This document shows positions 1 to 8,171 of a stretch of DNA of 64,000 nt, piece by piece (positions within the stretch are counted from its first letter, which is position 1; each line of letters begins with the position of its first letter). Made by a program: the position numbers and the translations under genes. Below the pieces are notes generated by a model. It saw only the letters and a list, made by a program, of their open reading frames with translations, made no database searches and was not told where the DNA came from. The stretch is from Curtobacterium flaccumfaciens (GTDB lineage: Bacteria; Actinomycetota; Actinomycetes; Actinomycetales; Microbacteriaceae), in the NCBI RefSeq assembly GCF_004361695.1, contig NZ_SNVW01000008.1, positions 116,546-180,545 on the forward strand, in the 5' to 3' direction.

Positions 1-2
1 GC

Positions 3-665
3 GGCACCGCCGCCTACCTGCCCTTCGCGTTCGTGGGGGCCGCACTCGCCGCGCTCCTCGTCTACGGCATCGCCGCCGTCGCACGCCGCGGGCTCTCACC
101 GGTTGGCCTCGCCCTCGCGGGCGCCGTGGTCGCCGCCGCGCTGTCGTCCATCACCACCGCGGTGCTCGTCACCAGCCAGAGCCTGCTCGACCAGCTCCGG
201 TTCTGGCAGGTCGGCGCACTCGCCGGGAAGGACCTCGGGACCGCAGGGGTGATCGCGGTGCCGGTCCTCGTCGGACTGGTCATCGCGTTCGGCCTCGGGC
301 GGTCGCTGAACACCCTGGCGCTCGGCGACGAGCTCGCCGCCTCGCTCGGCCAGCGGGTCGTGCTGGTCCGCGCCGTCGGGGGACTCGTCACCGTGCTGCT
401 CGCCGGATCGGCCGTCGCCGCCGCCGGGCCGATCGCGTTCATCGGACTCGCCGTGCCGCACGCCGTCCGCCGGCTGAGCGGGCCGGACCACCGCTGGACG
501 ATCCTGCTCTCCGCGGTCGTCGCGCCCGCACTGCTGCTCGTCGCCGACGTCATCGGCCGGGTCGTGGCGTACCCGGGGGAGCTGCAGGTCGGGATCGTCA
601 CCGCGCTCATCGGGGCGCCGGTCTTCATCTGGCTCGTCCGCTCGAGGGCGGTGACGGGGCTGTGA
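3..665 (+). CDS. FecCD-type iron-siderophore ABC transporter permease (5' partial)
   Basis: The reading frame is open from the first bases of the window, so the true start lies upstream and only the C-terminal ~220 residues are present. What is visible is a very hydrophobic membrane protein with alternating Ala/Val/Leu/Gly helices. It contains the stretch around positions 325-355 (LGDELAASLGQRV) and the AAAGPIAFIGLAVPHAVR segment, both typical of FecCD/BtuC-family permeases that form the channel of ferric-siderophore or cobalamin importers. It ends in a GTGA overlap with the next permease gene, so the two are almost certainly translated together as a heterodimeric channel. The ATPase and binding protein are not in the window. 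The family is clear; the substrate (iron-siderophore) is inferred from the paired-permease arrangement. Confidence 0.9.
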   Translation, partial: GTAAYLPFAFVGAALAALLVYGIAAVARRGLSPVGLALAGAVVAAALSSITTAVLVTSQSLLDQLRFWQVGALAGKDLGTAGVIAVPVLVGLVIAFGLGRSLNTLALGDELAASLGQRVVLVRAVGGLVTVLLAGSAVAAAGPIAFIGLAVPHAVRRLSGPDHRWTILLSAVVAPALLLVADVIGRVVAYPGELQVGIVTALIGAPVFIWLVRSRAVTGL

Positions 666-1666
666 CCGCCGTGCACCACACCCACCACTCGGCGCGTCGT
701 CGCGAACTCGTCGTCCTCGGAGTCGTGGTCGTCGTCCTCGTCGCGCTCGTGCTCGTCGGCCTCGGCGTCGGCGAGATCCCGCTGTCGCCGGTGCAGGTCG
801 CCGCGGCCCTCGTCGGGCACGGCGACACCGTCTCGGACTTCGTGATCGGGCAGCTCCGCGGGCCGCGGGTCGCCGGCGCGATCCTCGTCGGGGCGTCCCT
901 CGGCGTCGCCGGGGGCATCGTGCAGAGCGTCGTCCGGAACCCGATCGCCAGCCCCGACGTCATCGGCATCACCTCGGGCGCGAGTGCCGCTGGACTCACC
1001 GCGATCGTGCTGTTCGGCGCGAGCGGCGGGACCCTGTTCTCGGTCGTGCTCGTCGGTGCCGTGGTCGTGTCGCTCCTCATCGCCGGGCTCGCCTGGCGTC
1101 GGGGGATCACCGGTAACCGGGTCGTGCTCGTCGGCATCGGCGTCGCCGCGATCTGCCTCAGCGTCACGGGATGGATGCTCACGAGCGGCACCGTCACCCA
1201 GGCCGGTACCGCGCTCCTCTGGCTGTCCGGCAGCCTGAACGCGGTCGACCGGAACCTCGTCGGGGTGCTCGCGGTCGCGTTCGTCGTGCTCATGGCGCTG
1301 GCGCTCGTGCAGTCGTCGCGCCTGACCGTCCTGACGCTCGGCGACGAGGTGGCCTCGGCGCTCGGACTCCGGCCGAACCGGGCGAAGGTGCTGCTGCTCC
1401 TCACGGCGGTGTGCCTCACCGCGGCGGCCGTGGCGACCGCGGGGCCGGTGTCGTTCGTCGCACTCATGGCAGCGCCGATCGCCCGACGGCTCGTCGGCGG
1501 GGGACGGGTCGCGCTCGGGCCGACGGCCGCGGTCGGGGCGGCGATCACGCTCGCGAGCGACCTCATCGCCCAGTTCGCGATCCCGGGCAACGCGCTGCCG
1601 GTGGGCGTCGTGACCGGCGTCATCGGCGCCCCCTACCTGCTCTGGCTCCTCGCCCGGGGCCGCTGA
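662..1666 (+). CDS. FecCD-type iron-siderophore ABC transporter permease
   Basis: A 334-residue integral membrane permease, the usual length for FecCD/FepD/FepG proteins. The GTG start overlaps the TGA of the preceding permease (GTGA), indicating translational coupling. After a short His-rich N-terminus come about nine to ten hydrophobic segments. Family hallmarks are LRGPRVAGAILVGASLGVAG (near residue 70), VRNPIASPDVIGITSGAS, and LGDEVASALGLRPNRAK followed by the AGPVSFVALMAAPIARRLVG segment thought to contact the ATPase. It should pair with the upstream permease to import a ferric siderophore across the cytoplasmic membrane. Substrate identity cannot be read from the sequence. Confidence 0.93.
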   Translation: MTAVHHTHHSARRRELVVLGVVVVVLVALVLVGLGVGEIPLSPVQVAAALVGHGDTVSDFVIGQLRGPRVAGAILVGASLGVAGGIVQSVVRNPIASPDVIGITSGASAAGLTAIVLFGASGGTLFSVVLVGAVVVSLLIAGLAWRRGITGNRVVLVGIGVAAICLSVTGWMLTSGTVTQAGTALLWLSGSLNAVDRNLVGVLAVAFVVLMALALVQSSRLTVLTLGDEVASALGLRPNRAKVLLLLTAVCLTAAAVATAGPVSFVALMAAPIARRLVGGGRVALGPTAAVGAAITLASDLIAQFAIPGNALPVGVVTGVIGAPYLLWLLARGR

Positions 1667-2058
1667 CCCCGCCGCCCCGCGCCGCCCCGCCGGGTCGGGT
1701 CGTGCCGGCGCCTCGGCGAGGTCGCACGTTCGGTCGGTCCGCGCGGCGGTGGGCGGCAGATCGTGCGATCTCGGCGGACGTGAGCGGCATGTCGCGCGAC
1801 CGGTGGGGCGGAGCCGAGCCGCGCCTCCAGGCAGACCGGCCGGACCACCCGCACCACCGCACCTCCGAGGGCGGCAGCGACACGCGCCAACGGTGCACCA
1901 CGCAACATCGTGCGGTTTCCCGCACGGCACGCCCAGAACCCCCCTTCCGGGTGTCTGCACCGTTCGTTCTGTCCCCGTACGTTCGTGATCGACCGAACGG
2001 ACTCCCCGACAGCGCCCGACCCGATGGTGCGCTGGTCCGGACGGAACGAAGGACTGTC
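1667..2058. other. 392-bp intergenic region with repeat element and half palindrome
   Basis: No convincing gene. It contains one 57-bp inverted-repeat element (1717-1773) and a lone right arm of the CTGGAGGC palindrome family (around 1820-1831). There is also a small inverted repeat CGTTCG-N8-CGAACG at 1980-1999, close enough to the glycosyltransferase start to be an operator, though nothing else supports that. The promoter of the 2059 gene should lie in the last ~100 bases; no strong -35/-10 pair is evident. Confidence 0.5.
1717..1773. repeat. 57-bp inverted-repeat element (GAGRTCGCAC family)
   Basis: The left arm GAGGTCGCAC (1718-1727) faces the right arm GTGCGATCTC (1763-1772) with one mismatch; including one flanking base each side the element is 57 bp. 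It lies downstream of the permease pair. The same arms and the same total length recur at 8225, 8336, 8447, 26918, 56189 and 56311. No U-tract follows, so it is not a canonical intrinsic terminator. Confidence 0.75.
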
Positions 2059-4503
2059 ATGCCCGAACTGCATGACGGCGCTCCCGCGCGCCGTCGCCAG
2101 TGGGGTTCCGAGCGACGTACCCACCCGCTCGACACCCTGCACGAACGCCCGTCCGACCGGAAGCTCGTCTCCGGCCGCGTCGCGATCATCCTGACGATCG
2201 CCTTCTGGCTGGCGTACGTCGTCTACACCGTCATCCGCCAGTTCCTCGACTCCGGCGCCGAGAGCTTCCGCTTCACCACCGAGGCCGTCTCGTACCTGGT
2301 GGTCGTCACCTTCCTGACCTTCTCCGCCCTGATGCACCTGGTCGCCCGCCAGGGTGCGATGGAGCGCTTCGCCACCCACGTCCGCGTCCCGCGCGCCGAG
2401 CTCGACCGGCACTTCGCCGAGGGCCACGAGTCGCCGATGACCGTCCTCGTGCCGAGCTACGCCGAGGAGCCCGACGTCGTCGCCACCACGCTGTGGTCCG
2501 CTGCCCTGCAGGAGTACCCCTCGCTGCGCGTCGTGCTGCTCGTCGACGACGCCCCGTTCCCGACCGACCCGGAGACCCTCGACAAGCTCGAGCGGACCCG
2601 CGCCGTCGCGACGACGATCCAGAACCAGCTCGCCGCCCCGTCGCAGCGGTTCCAGGAGGCCCTGCTGTCGGCCGAGGTCGAGGCCGCCGCCGCACCCATG
2701 GCGAGCGTGGACGGGCTCCGCAACCTCGTCGAGCACCACCGTTGGGCCGACGCCTGGCTCCGCCGGCACGCCCGGGAGCACGAGGTCCGCGATCACGTCG
2801 ACCACTTCTTCCACGACCAGGTCCTGGTCGGGCTCGCCGACGAGTTCCGCCTGACCTCCGAGGCGCTCGAGGCCGCGATCGTCGACGCCGTCGACGCGGG
2901 CGAGTCCTTCACCGAGGTGACGAGTGCCCGCGCCCTCGAGCTGCAGCGCCGCCTGGCGTGGACGTTCACGGCGGAGATCACGACGTTCGAGCGGAAGCGC
3001 TACGCGAACCTCTCGGACGAGGCGAACAAGGCGATGAACCTCAACGCCTACATCGGGCTGCTCGGCGGCGCGTACGCGTTCGAGGAGACCGCGTCCGGCA
3101 CCATCCTCCGCACCGTGTCCGACCCCGCGGACGCGGACCTCGTCGTCCCCGCGTCGGACTACATCCTGACGCTCGACGCCGACTCGGTGCTCCTGCGCGA
3201 CTACTGCCTGCGGCTGGTCTACTTCCTCGAGCAGCCGGAGAACGCCCGCGTCGCCGTGACGCAGACACCGTACTCGTCGTTCCGCGGCGCGGCCACTCGC
3301 ATCGAGCGCCTCGCCGGTGCCACCACGGACATCCAGCACATCCTGCACCAGGGCATGTCCCGCCACAACGCGACCTTCTGGGTCGGCGCGAACGCGGTCA
3401 TCCGCACCCGTGCGCTCCGCGACATCGAGGAGGTCGAGACCGTCGGCGGCTTCGAGGTGAAGCGCTACGTGCAGGACCGCACCGTCATCGAGGACACCGA
3501 GTCGAGCGTCGACCTCGGCATGCACGGCTGGACCCTCGTGAACTACCCCGAGCGACTGTCCTACAGCGCGACCCCGCCGGACTTCGGCTCGCTCATCGTC
3601 CAGCGTCGCCGCTGGGCCAACGGCGGTCTGCTCATCCTGCCGAAGTACATCCGGCAGGTCCGCGAGCGTCGGGCACGGGGCGAGCGGGTCGGCATCGTCG
3701 AGATGTCCCTCCGCGTCAACTACATGGCGTCGATCGCGTGGGCGTCGTTCGGCCTCATCTTCCTGCTGGCCTACCCGTACGATTCGCGGCTGCTCAGCCC
3801 GATGGTGCTCCTGGCCGCCCTGCCGTACTTCTGGCTCCTGTCGAGCGACCTCAAGTACTGCGGGTACAAGCGCACGGACGTGTTCCGCATCTACGGCTTC
3901 AACCTGATCCTCATGCCGGTGAACGTCGCCGGTGTCCTGAAGAGCATCCAGCAGGCGCTCACGGCGAAGAAGATCCCGTTCGCCCGCACGCCGAAGGTCC
4001 GGGACCGCACGGCGTCGCCGGCGCTGTACGTCTTCGCGCCGTACGCCATGGTCGTCTTCTCGGTGTTCACCTTCGCCAGGGACTTCCAGGCGCAGAACTG
4101 GGGCAACGCGGTGTTCGCGGCGTTCAACGCCCTGCTCGCGATGTACGCGATCGTCGCCTACATCGGCATCTGGAACTCGGTCGTCGACGTGTGGCTGTGG
4201 GCCACGAAGTGGATGTACTACAGCCCGGCGGCGCGAGCGGCGAAGCGTGACGCAGCCCGCCTCGCGCACGCCGACCGGAAGCGTGCCCGCAGGGGCCTGG
4301 CCCCCGAGCCGGAGCCCGTGACCGAGGACTGGCGTGCCGTCCTCTACTTCGGCCACCGCGGGAAGAGCATGCCGGTCCGGCACCACGCCGACGTGGTCGG
4401 AGCGGGGCGCAGCACCCACGCGACGAGCCTCGCCGCCGCGCCCACGACGGCCATCGCGCCCGCCGCGCCCACGACCCAGAACAACGAGAAGAGCGCCGCC
4501 TGA
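2059..4503 (+). CDS. Membrane processive family 2 glycosyltransferase (chitin/hyaluronan/cellulose synthase-like)
   Basis: 814 residues from the ATG at 2059. The frame is open further upstream, but the family-like sequence begins here and the distal part is intergenic. Two N-terminal transmembrane segments (about 41-60 and 74-96) precede a cytoplasmic GT-A domain. The nucleotide-sugar DxD motif is DAD at 373-375, the acceptor/catalytic acid is in VIEDTE (E478-D479), and the processivity motif QRRRW is at 515-519. Several transmembrane helices follow. This motif set defines processive beta-glycan synthases. The polymer is unknown, but the next gene overlaps by one base and encodes a secreted GH18 protein with chitin-binding-like modules, so a GlcNAc-containing polysaccharide is a reasonable inference. 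The insert between the N-terminal motif and DAD is long and partly helical. Confidence 0.85.
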   Translation: MPELHDGAPARRRQWGSERRTHPLDTLHERPSDRKLVSGRVAIILTIAFWLAYVVYTVIRQFLDSGAESFRFTTEAVSYLVVVTFLTFSALMHLVARQGAMERFATHVRVPRAELDRHFAEGHESPMTVLVPSYAEEPDVVATTLWSAALQEYPSLRVVLLVDDAPFPTDPETLDKLERTRAVATTIQNQLAAPSQRFQEALLSAEVEAAAAPMASVDGLRNLVEHHRWADAWLRRHAREHEVRDHVDHFFHDQVLVGLADEFRLTSEALEAAIVDAVDAGESFTEVTSARALELQRRLAWTFTAEITTFERKRYANLSDEANKAMNLNAYIGLLGGAYAFEETASGTILRTVSDPADADLVVPASDYILTLDADSVLLRDYCLRLVYFLEQPENARVAVTQTPYSSFRGAATRIERLAGATTDIQHILHQGMSRHNATFWVGANAVIRTRALRDIEEVETVGGFEVKRYVQDRTVIEDTESSVDLGMHGWTLVNYPERLSYSATPPDFGSLIVQRRRWANGGLLILPKYIRQVRERRARGERVGIVEMSLRVNYMASIAWASFGLIFLLAYPYDSRLLSPMVLLAALPYFWLLSSDLKYCGYKRTDVFRIYGFNLILMPVNVAGVLKSIQQALTAKKIPFARTPKVRDRTASPALYVFAPYAMVVFSVFTFARDFQAQNWGNAVFAAFNALLAMYAIVAYIGIWNSVVDVWLWATKWMYYSPAARAAKRDAARLAHADRKRARRGLAPEPEPVTEDWRAVLYFGHRGKSMPVRHHADVVGAGRSTHATSLAAAPTTAIAPAAPTTQNNEKSAA

Positions 4504-6095
4504 TGTCCGCCACCAGACGCCTGTCCCCGATCCGCGTCGGCATCGCCGTCGTCCTGACCGCGGCCCTCGCCGCCGCCGGCTACGTCGGCTTCGACCGCTG
4601 GCAGTCCGCGCAGGCCGCCGAGACCCAGCAGTCGTGGTTCGCCGCGTACACCGACGTGACCGCCACCCCGACGTTCGCGTTCGAGGACGTCAAGTCCGCC
4701 AAGGGCCGCGACGTCATGCTCTCGTTCGTGGTCGCCGACCACGACGCCGCCTGCACCCCGACGTGGGGCTCGTTCTACTCGTTGCAGGGTGCGTCGGACC
4801 AGCTCGACCTCGACCGTCGCATCGCCCGGCTGCAGCAGCAGAAGGGCGAGGTCGGCGTCTCGTTCGGCGGCCTCGCGAACGACGAGCTCGCCACGACGTG
4901 CACGAACGCCTCGGATCTGGTGCAGGCGTACGACACCGTCGTGCGGCGGTACGACGTCTCCACCGTCGACTTCGACGTCGAGGGTGACGACCTGACGAAC
5001 CACGCCGCGGGGGAGCGCCGCGCGGCCGCCGTGAAGAAGCTGCAGGACGAGCGCCGTGCGGCGGGGCACCCGCTCGCGGTGTGGCTGACCCTGCCGGCCG
5101 CCCCGTCCGGACTGACGAGCGACGGCACCACCGCGGTGGCGCAGTTCCTCAAGGCCGGCGTGGACCTCGCGGGGGTGAACGCGATGACGATGGACTACGG
5201 GCAGGGCAAGGGCGCGAGCCAGAGCATGTACTCCGCCTCGGTCCAGACCCTGCAGCAGGTCCAGCGCCAGCTCGGCGTCCTGTACGAGCGGGCCGGTACC
5301 CCGCTCGGCGACGGCACGCTGTGGCACAAGGTCGGCGCGACCCCGATGATCGGGCAGAACGACGTGCAGGACGAGGTCTTCACCCTGGCCGACGCGAAGA
5401 AGCTCAACGCCTGGGCCCGGGAGCGTGGCCTCGGCCGGATGTCGATGTGGTCCCTCAACCGCGACACCACGTGCGGCTCGAACTACGTGAACCTCTCCAC
5501 CGTCTCGAACTCCTGCTCGGGCGTCGACCAGGACGGCGTCCTGTTCGCGGACGTCCTCGGCAAGGGCTTCACCGGCGGGATCGTCGCCGCGGCGTCCGAC
5601 GTCACGACGGCGGAGCCGTCCGCCACCGTGCAGCCGACCGACGACCCCTCCACCAGCCCGTACCCGGTGTGGAGCTCCGACGCCTCGTACCTCGAGGGCA
5701 CGAAGGTCGTCTGGCACCACAACGTCTACGAGTCCAAGTGGTGGACGTCGGGCGACCTGCCCGACGACCCGGTGCTGAGCGCCTACGAGACGCCGTGGCA
5801 GCTCGTCGGTCCGGTCCTGCCGGGCGAGAAGCCGGTCGAGCAGGTCACCCTGCCGAGTGGCACCTACGCCGCCTGGTCCGGCACGAAGCAGTACGACACC
5901 GGCGAGCGGGTCCTGTTCGACGGGATCCCGTACCAGTCGAAGTGGTGGAACACGGGCGACAGCCCCGAGGCCTCCACCAGCGATCCCGACGGCTCGCCCT
6001 GGGTGAAGCTCAAGGACTCGGAGATCCGGCAGATCCTCGCGGACGTCGCGTCCGGCCAGTCCGCACCGACGGCTGACGCGACCCCGTCGTCGTAG
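4503..6095 (+). CDS. Secreted GH18 (chitinase-like) protein with two C-terminal carbohydrate-binding modules
   Basis: 530 residues. The ATG overlaps the previous stop (TGATG), so it is translationally coupled to the glycosyltransferase. An N-terminal hydrophobic segment (about 12-35, ending near AQAAE) is a signal peptide or anchor. The GH18 barrel follows, with the catalytic DxDxE signature as D156-F-D158-V-E160; the proton donor Glu160 is present, so it is probably active. The sequence GVNAMTMDYG is the usual later barrel strand. After a Thr/Pro-rich linker come two WxxxxxYxxGxxVxxxxxxYxxKWW modules (about 400-445 and 465-510), typical of CBM5/12 chitin-binding domains. It probably trims, binds or releases the polymer made by its partner, or else degrades external chitin. 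Confidence 0.88.
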   Translation: MSATRRLSPIRVGIAVVLTAALAAAGYVGFDRWQSAQAAETQQSWFAAYTDVTATPTFAFEDVKSAKGRDVMLSFVVADHDAACTPTWGSFYSLQGASDQLDLDRRIARLQQQKGEVGVSFGGLANDELATTCTNASDLVQAYDTVVRRYDVSTVDFDVEGDDLTNHAAGERRAAAVKKLQDERRAAGHPLAVWLTLPAAPSGLTSDGTTAVAQFLKAGVDLAGVNAMTMDYGQGKGASQSMYSASVQTLQQVQRQLGVLYERAGTPLGDGTLWHKVGATPMIGQNDVQDEVFTLADAKKLNAWARERGLGRMSMWSLNRDTTCGSNYVNLSTVSNSCSGVDQDGVLFADVLGKGFTGGIVAAASDVTTAEPSATVQPTDDPSTSPYPVWSSDASYLEGTKVVWHHNVYESKWWTSGDLPDDPVLSAYETPWQLVGPVLPGEKPVEQVTLPSGTYAAWSGTKQYDTGERVLFDGIPYQSKWWNTGDSPEASTSDPDGSPWVKLKDSEIRQILADVASGQSAPTADATPSS

Positions 6096-6110
6096 GCTGC
6101 GGTCCCCTCT

Positions 6111-6150
6111 GACTGGAGGCGCGGTGCCAGCTGGCACCGCGCCTCCCGTC
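6111..6150. repeat. CTGGAGGC-family palindrome downstream of GH18 gene
   Basis: A 40-bp near-perfect palindrome: GACTGGAGGCGCGG and its complement meet at TGCCAG/CTGGCA with a single mismatch (CCTCCCGTC instead of CCTCCAGTC). It lies 16 bases after the GH18 stop codon. It would form a strong hairpin in RNA and could stop or stabilise the upstream transcript, but there is no U-tract. Related copies sit at 15370, 20756, 25151, 47901, 56099 and 63852. Confidence 0.75.
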
Positions 6151-6276
6151 CGTGCGCCCAGCGTTGACGGTACGTTCGCTGTACGCGTGCTCCGGAGTTG
6201 TCCCCATCCCCGTTCGGGGCTCCCGCGGAGTCACCCGTTTCCGATACGCTGGTGCGCCAAGAGGAGGAGGTCCACG

Positions 6277-6756
6277 ATGCCAGAACCAGTGGTCCCGCAG
6301 CCGGACGGTCAGAAGACCCCTGAGCAGCGGCTGGTCGACACCACACTGACCTTCAGCATGGACATGGGAGCGGCCCTGACGGCCGAGTCCGGTGTCTCCG
6401 CGGAAGAGCGCGAGGCGGTCAACGCCCTGCCCTCCGGTTCCGCGTTGCTCGTGGTCCGTCGTGGTCCGAACGTCGGTGCTCGCTTCCTGCTCGACTCGGA
6501 CGTCACGACGGCGGGTCGGCACCCCGACGCCGACATCTTCCTCGACGACGTCACCGTGTCGCGCAAGCACGCGCAGTTCCTCCGTCACGGCACCAGCTTC
6601 ACCGTCAAGGACAACGGGTCGCTCAACGGCACCTACTTCGACGGTGCCCGCATCGACGAAGCACTGCTCACCGACGGATCAGAGGTGCAGGTCGGCAAGT
6701 TCCGCCTGACCTTCTACGCGTCGCGGGTCGACCTGGCGCGCCTGGCGAACGCGTAG
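6277..6756 (+). CDS. garA: FHA-domain protein, GarA/OdhI-like
   Basis: 159 residues from the ATG at 6277, preceded by a strong GAGGAGGAGG ribosome site; the longer upstream frame is intergenic. The N-terminus carries DTTLTF (D21-T22-T23), in the place of the ETTSV phospho-threonine motif of GarA/OdhI. The FHA domain spans about 55-150 with GRHPDAD (80-86), SRKH (95-98) and SLNGT (115-119), the phosphothreonine-binding residues. In mycobacteria and corynebacteria such proteins inhibit 2-oxoglutarate dehydrogenase when unphosphorylated and are switched off by Ser/Thr kinases. The following ftsR and merR2 genes match the Rv1827-Rv1828-Rv1830 order, supporting the assignment. A possible -10 TACGCT lies at 6245-6250. 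Confidence 0.88.
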   Translation: MPEPVVPQPDGQKTPEQRLVDTTLTFSMDMGAALTAESGVSAEEREAVNALPSGSALLVVRRGPNVGARFLLDSDVTTAGRHPDADIFLDDVTVSRKHAQFLRHGTSFTVKDNGSLNGTYFDGARIDEALLTDGSEVQVGKFRLTFYASRVDLARLANA

Positions 6757-7460
6757 TGGCTGCGCGGTCCGCCGCGGCCCGGGCGGGGGCCGCGGTCCCG
6801 GACCTGCTCACGATCGGGCAGGTCCTCGCACGCCTCAAGCCCGACTTCCCGGACCTGTCGAGCTCCAAGCTGCGCTTCCTCGAAGAGCGCGAGCTCGTCA
6901 CCCCGATCCGCACGGCCAGTGGGTACCGGAAGTTCTCCGCCGCCGACCTCGAGCGGCTCCGGGTGATCCTCGGGCTCCAGCGCGACCACTACCTGCCGCT
7001 CAAGGTCATCAAGGACTACCTGGCCGACCTCGACGCCGGCCGCGACCCCGTGCTGCCCGGTAGTGGGGACGCGCCGAAGCCGTCGATCCTCGGACGTGAG
7101 CGCCGCTACACCCGCGACGAGACCGTCCGGGCTGCCGGCGCGACGCCCATGCTCCTCGCCGACGCGGTGTCCGCCTCGCTCCTGCCCGCCGCCGACACGT
7201 ACGGCGACGACGGCGTCTCGGTGCTCAAGGCCCTCGTCGAGCTGCAGCGCACCGGCATCGAGCCGCGACACCTCCGCACCATGCGGAGCGTCGCCGAGCG
7301 CGAGGTCGGGCTCATCGAGTCGGCACTCGTGCCCGTCTCGCGGCGGGGCGACGCCACCTCGCGGGCGAAGGCGACCGAGCTCGCGCGCGAGATCGCCGGC
7401 CACCTCGAGGTGATCCGCTCGAACCTCATCCGGACGGCGATCGGGCGTCTCGACGCATGA
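6756..7460 (+). CDS. ftsR: MerR-family regulator FtsR (Rv1828-like)
   Basis: 234 residues. The GTG start overlaps the TAG stop of the FHA gene by one base, so the two are coupled. The N-terminal winged helix covers about residues 18-85: LLTIGQVLARLKPDFPDLSSSKLRFLEERELVTPIRTASGYRKFS, the MerR recognition region with its SKLRFLE turn. A long helical effector region follows. Orthologues next to garA/odhI (Rv1828; FtsR of Corynebacterium glutamicum) bind and activate the ftsZ promoter. A sequence shared between the regions upstream of ftsZ and of the merR2 gene in this window may be its binding site. There is no sign of metal-binding cysteines, so metal sensing is unlikely. Confidence 0.88.
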   Translation: MAARSAAARAGAAVPDLLTIGQVLARLKPDFPDLSSSKLRFLEERELVTPIRTASGYRKFSAADLERLRVILGLQRDHYLPLKVIKDYLADLDAGRDPVLPGSGDAPKPSILGRERRYTRDETVRAAGATPMLLADAVSASLLPAADTYGDDGVSVLKALVELQRTGIEPRHLRTMRSVAEREVGLIESALVPVSRRGDATSRAKATELAREIAGHLEVIRSNLIRTAIGRLDA

Positions 7461-7554
7461 CCTCGTGAGGCGTATCCTCGACACGCCGGACTCGCCGAGT
7501 CGGATGTCCCGCGCCGGAGCGGTTCGAGTCGCTACCGTGGACCTCGGAACAACT

Positions 7555-7571
7555 CTCAACCCGTCATTGAA
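7555..7571 (+). promoter_or_regulatory. Candidate FtsR/MerR operator upstream of merR2
   Basis: CTCAACC, five bases, then TTGAA, in the 150-bp gap between ftsR and the second merR gene. The same 12 defined bases with the same 5-base gap occur on the opposite strand at 42343-42359, just before ftsZ. A flanking CTCTCA/TGAGAG inverted pair (7553-7558 and 7580-7585) frames the site. Binding by FtsR or by the merR2 product itself is inference. Confidence 0.4.
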
Positions 7572-7610
7572 CGTTCGGATGAGAGCTCGATCGTCGTGGA
7601 AGGCAGCCTG

Positions 7611-8171
7611 ATGAGTGGGAACGACACCCCCGGCACCGAGTCGGAGATGACCCGGTACGACCTCGGGCTGCTCTTCACCGACGGCCTTCCCGAGCACGAC
7701 GAGCAGAACGGCTACCGTGGCACCGTCGCCGCCAAGGCCGCCGGTATCTCGTACCGCCAGCTCGACTACTGGGCCCGCACCGAGCTCGTCGAGCCCACGA
7801 TCCGCGGGGCCGCCGGCTCCGGGTCGCAGCGGCTCTACGGGTTCCGCGACATCCTCGTGCTCAAGCTCGTCAAGCGCCTCCTCGACACCGGCATCTCGCT
7901 CCAGCAGATCCGGACCGCGGTGAACCAGCTGCGCGAGTCGGGCGTGTCCGATCTCGCCCAGACGACGCTCATGTCGGACGGCGCCTCGGTCTACCTCTGC
8001 ACCTCGGATGACGAGGTCATCGACCTGGTGTCCCGCGGGCAGGGCGTCTTCGGCATCGCGGTGGGCAAGGTCCTGCGCGAGGTCGAGAGCTCCCTCGTCG
8101 AACTCGACGCCACCCCGGCGGCCGACCCCGACGACGAGCTCGCCGCGCGCCGCGCGTCCCGCGCCTCGTAG
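7611..8171 (+). CDS. MerR-family transcriptional regulator (Rv1830-like)
   Basis: 186 residues from the ATG at 7611, which has a GAAGGCAG site 5-12 bases upstream; a GTG at 7596 is less well placed. The winged-helix part is GTVAAKAAGISYRQLDYWARTELVEPTIRGAAGSGSQRLYGFRDILVLKLVKRLLDTG (about 38-95). It is followed by a helical effector domain with VYLCTSDDEVIDLVSRGQGVFGIAVG. Position two genes after garA matches Rv1830 and the corynebacterial equivalent. The bifunctional-nuclease gene (Rv1829) normally between the two MerR genes is absent here. The C-terminus is an Ala/Arg/Asp-rich tail. The gene ends in an array of repeats convergent with the ParA gene. Confidence 0.85.
   Translation: MSGNDTPGTESEMTRYDLGLLFTDGLPEHDEQNGYRGTVAAKAAGISYRQLDYWARTELVEPTIRGAAGSGSQRLYGFRDILVLKLVKRLLDTGISLQQIRTAVNQLRESGVSDLAQTTLMSDGASVYLCTSDDEVIDLVSRGQGVFGIAVGKVLREVESSLVELDATPAADPDDELAARRASRAS

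Noticed and set aside
62..1960. Minus-strand open frame across the FecCD genes
   Set aside because: Antisense of two clear membrane permeases; composition is that of a frame shadow.
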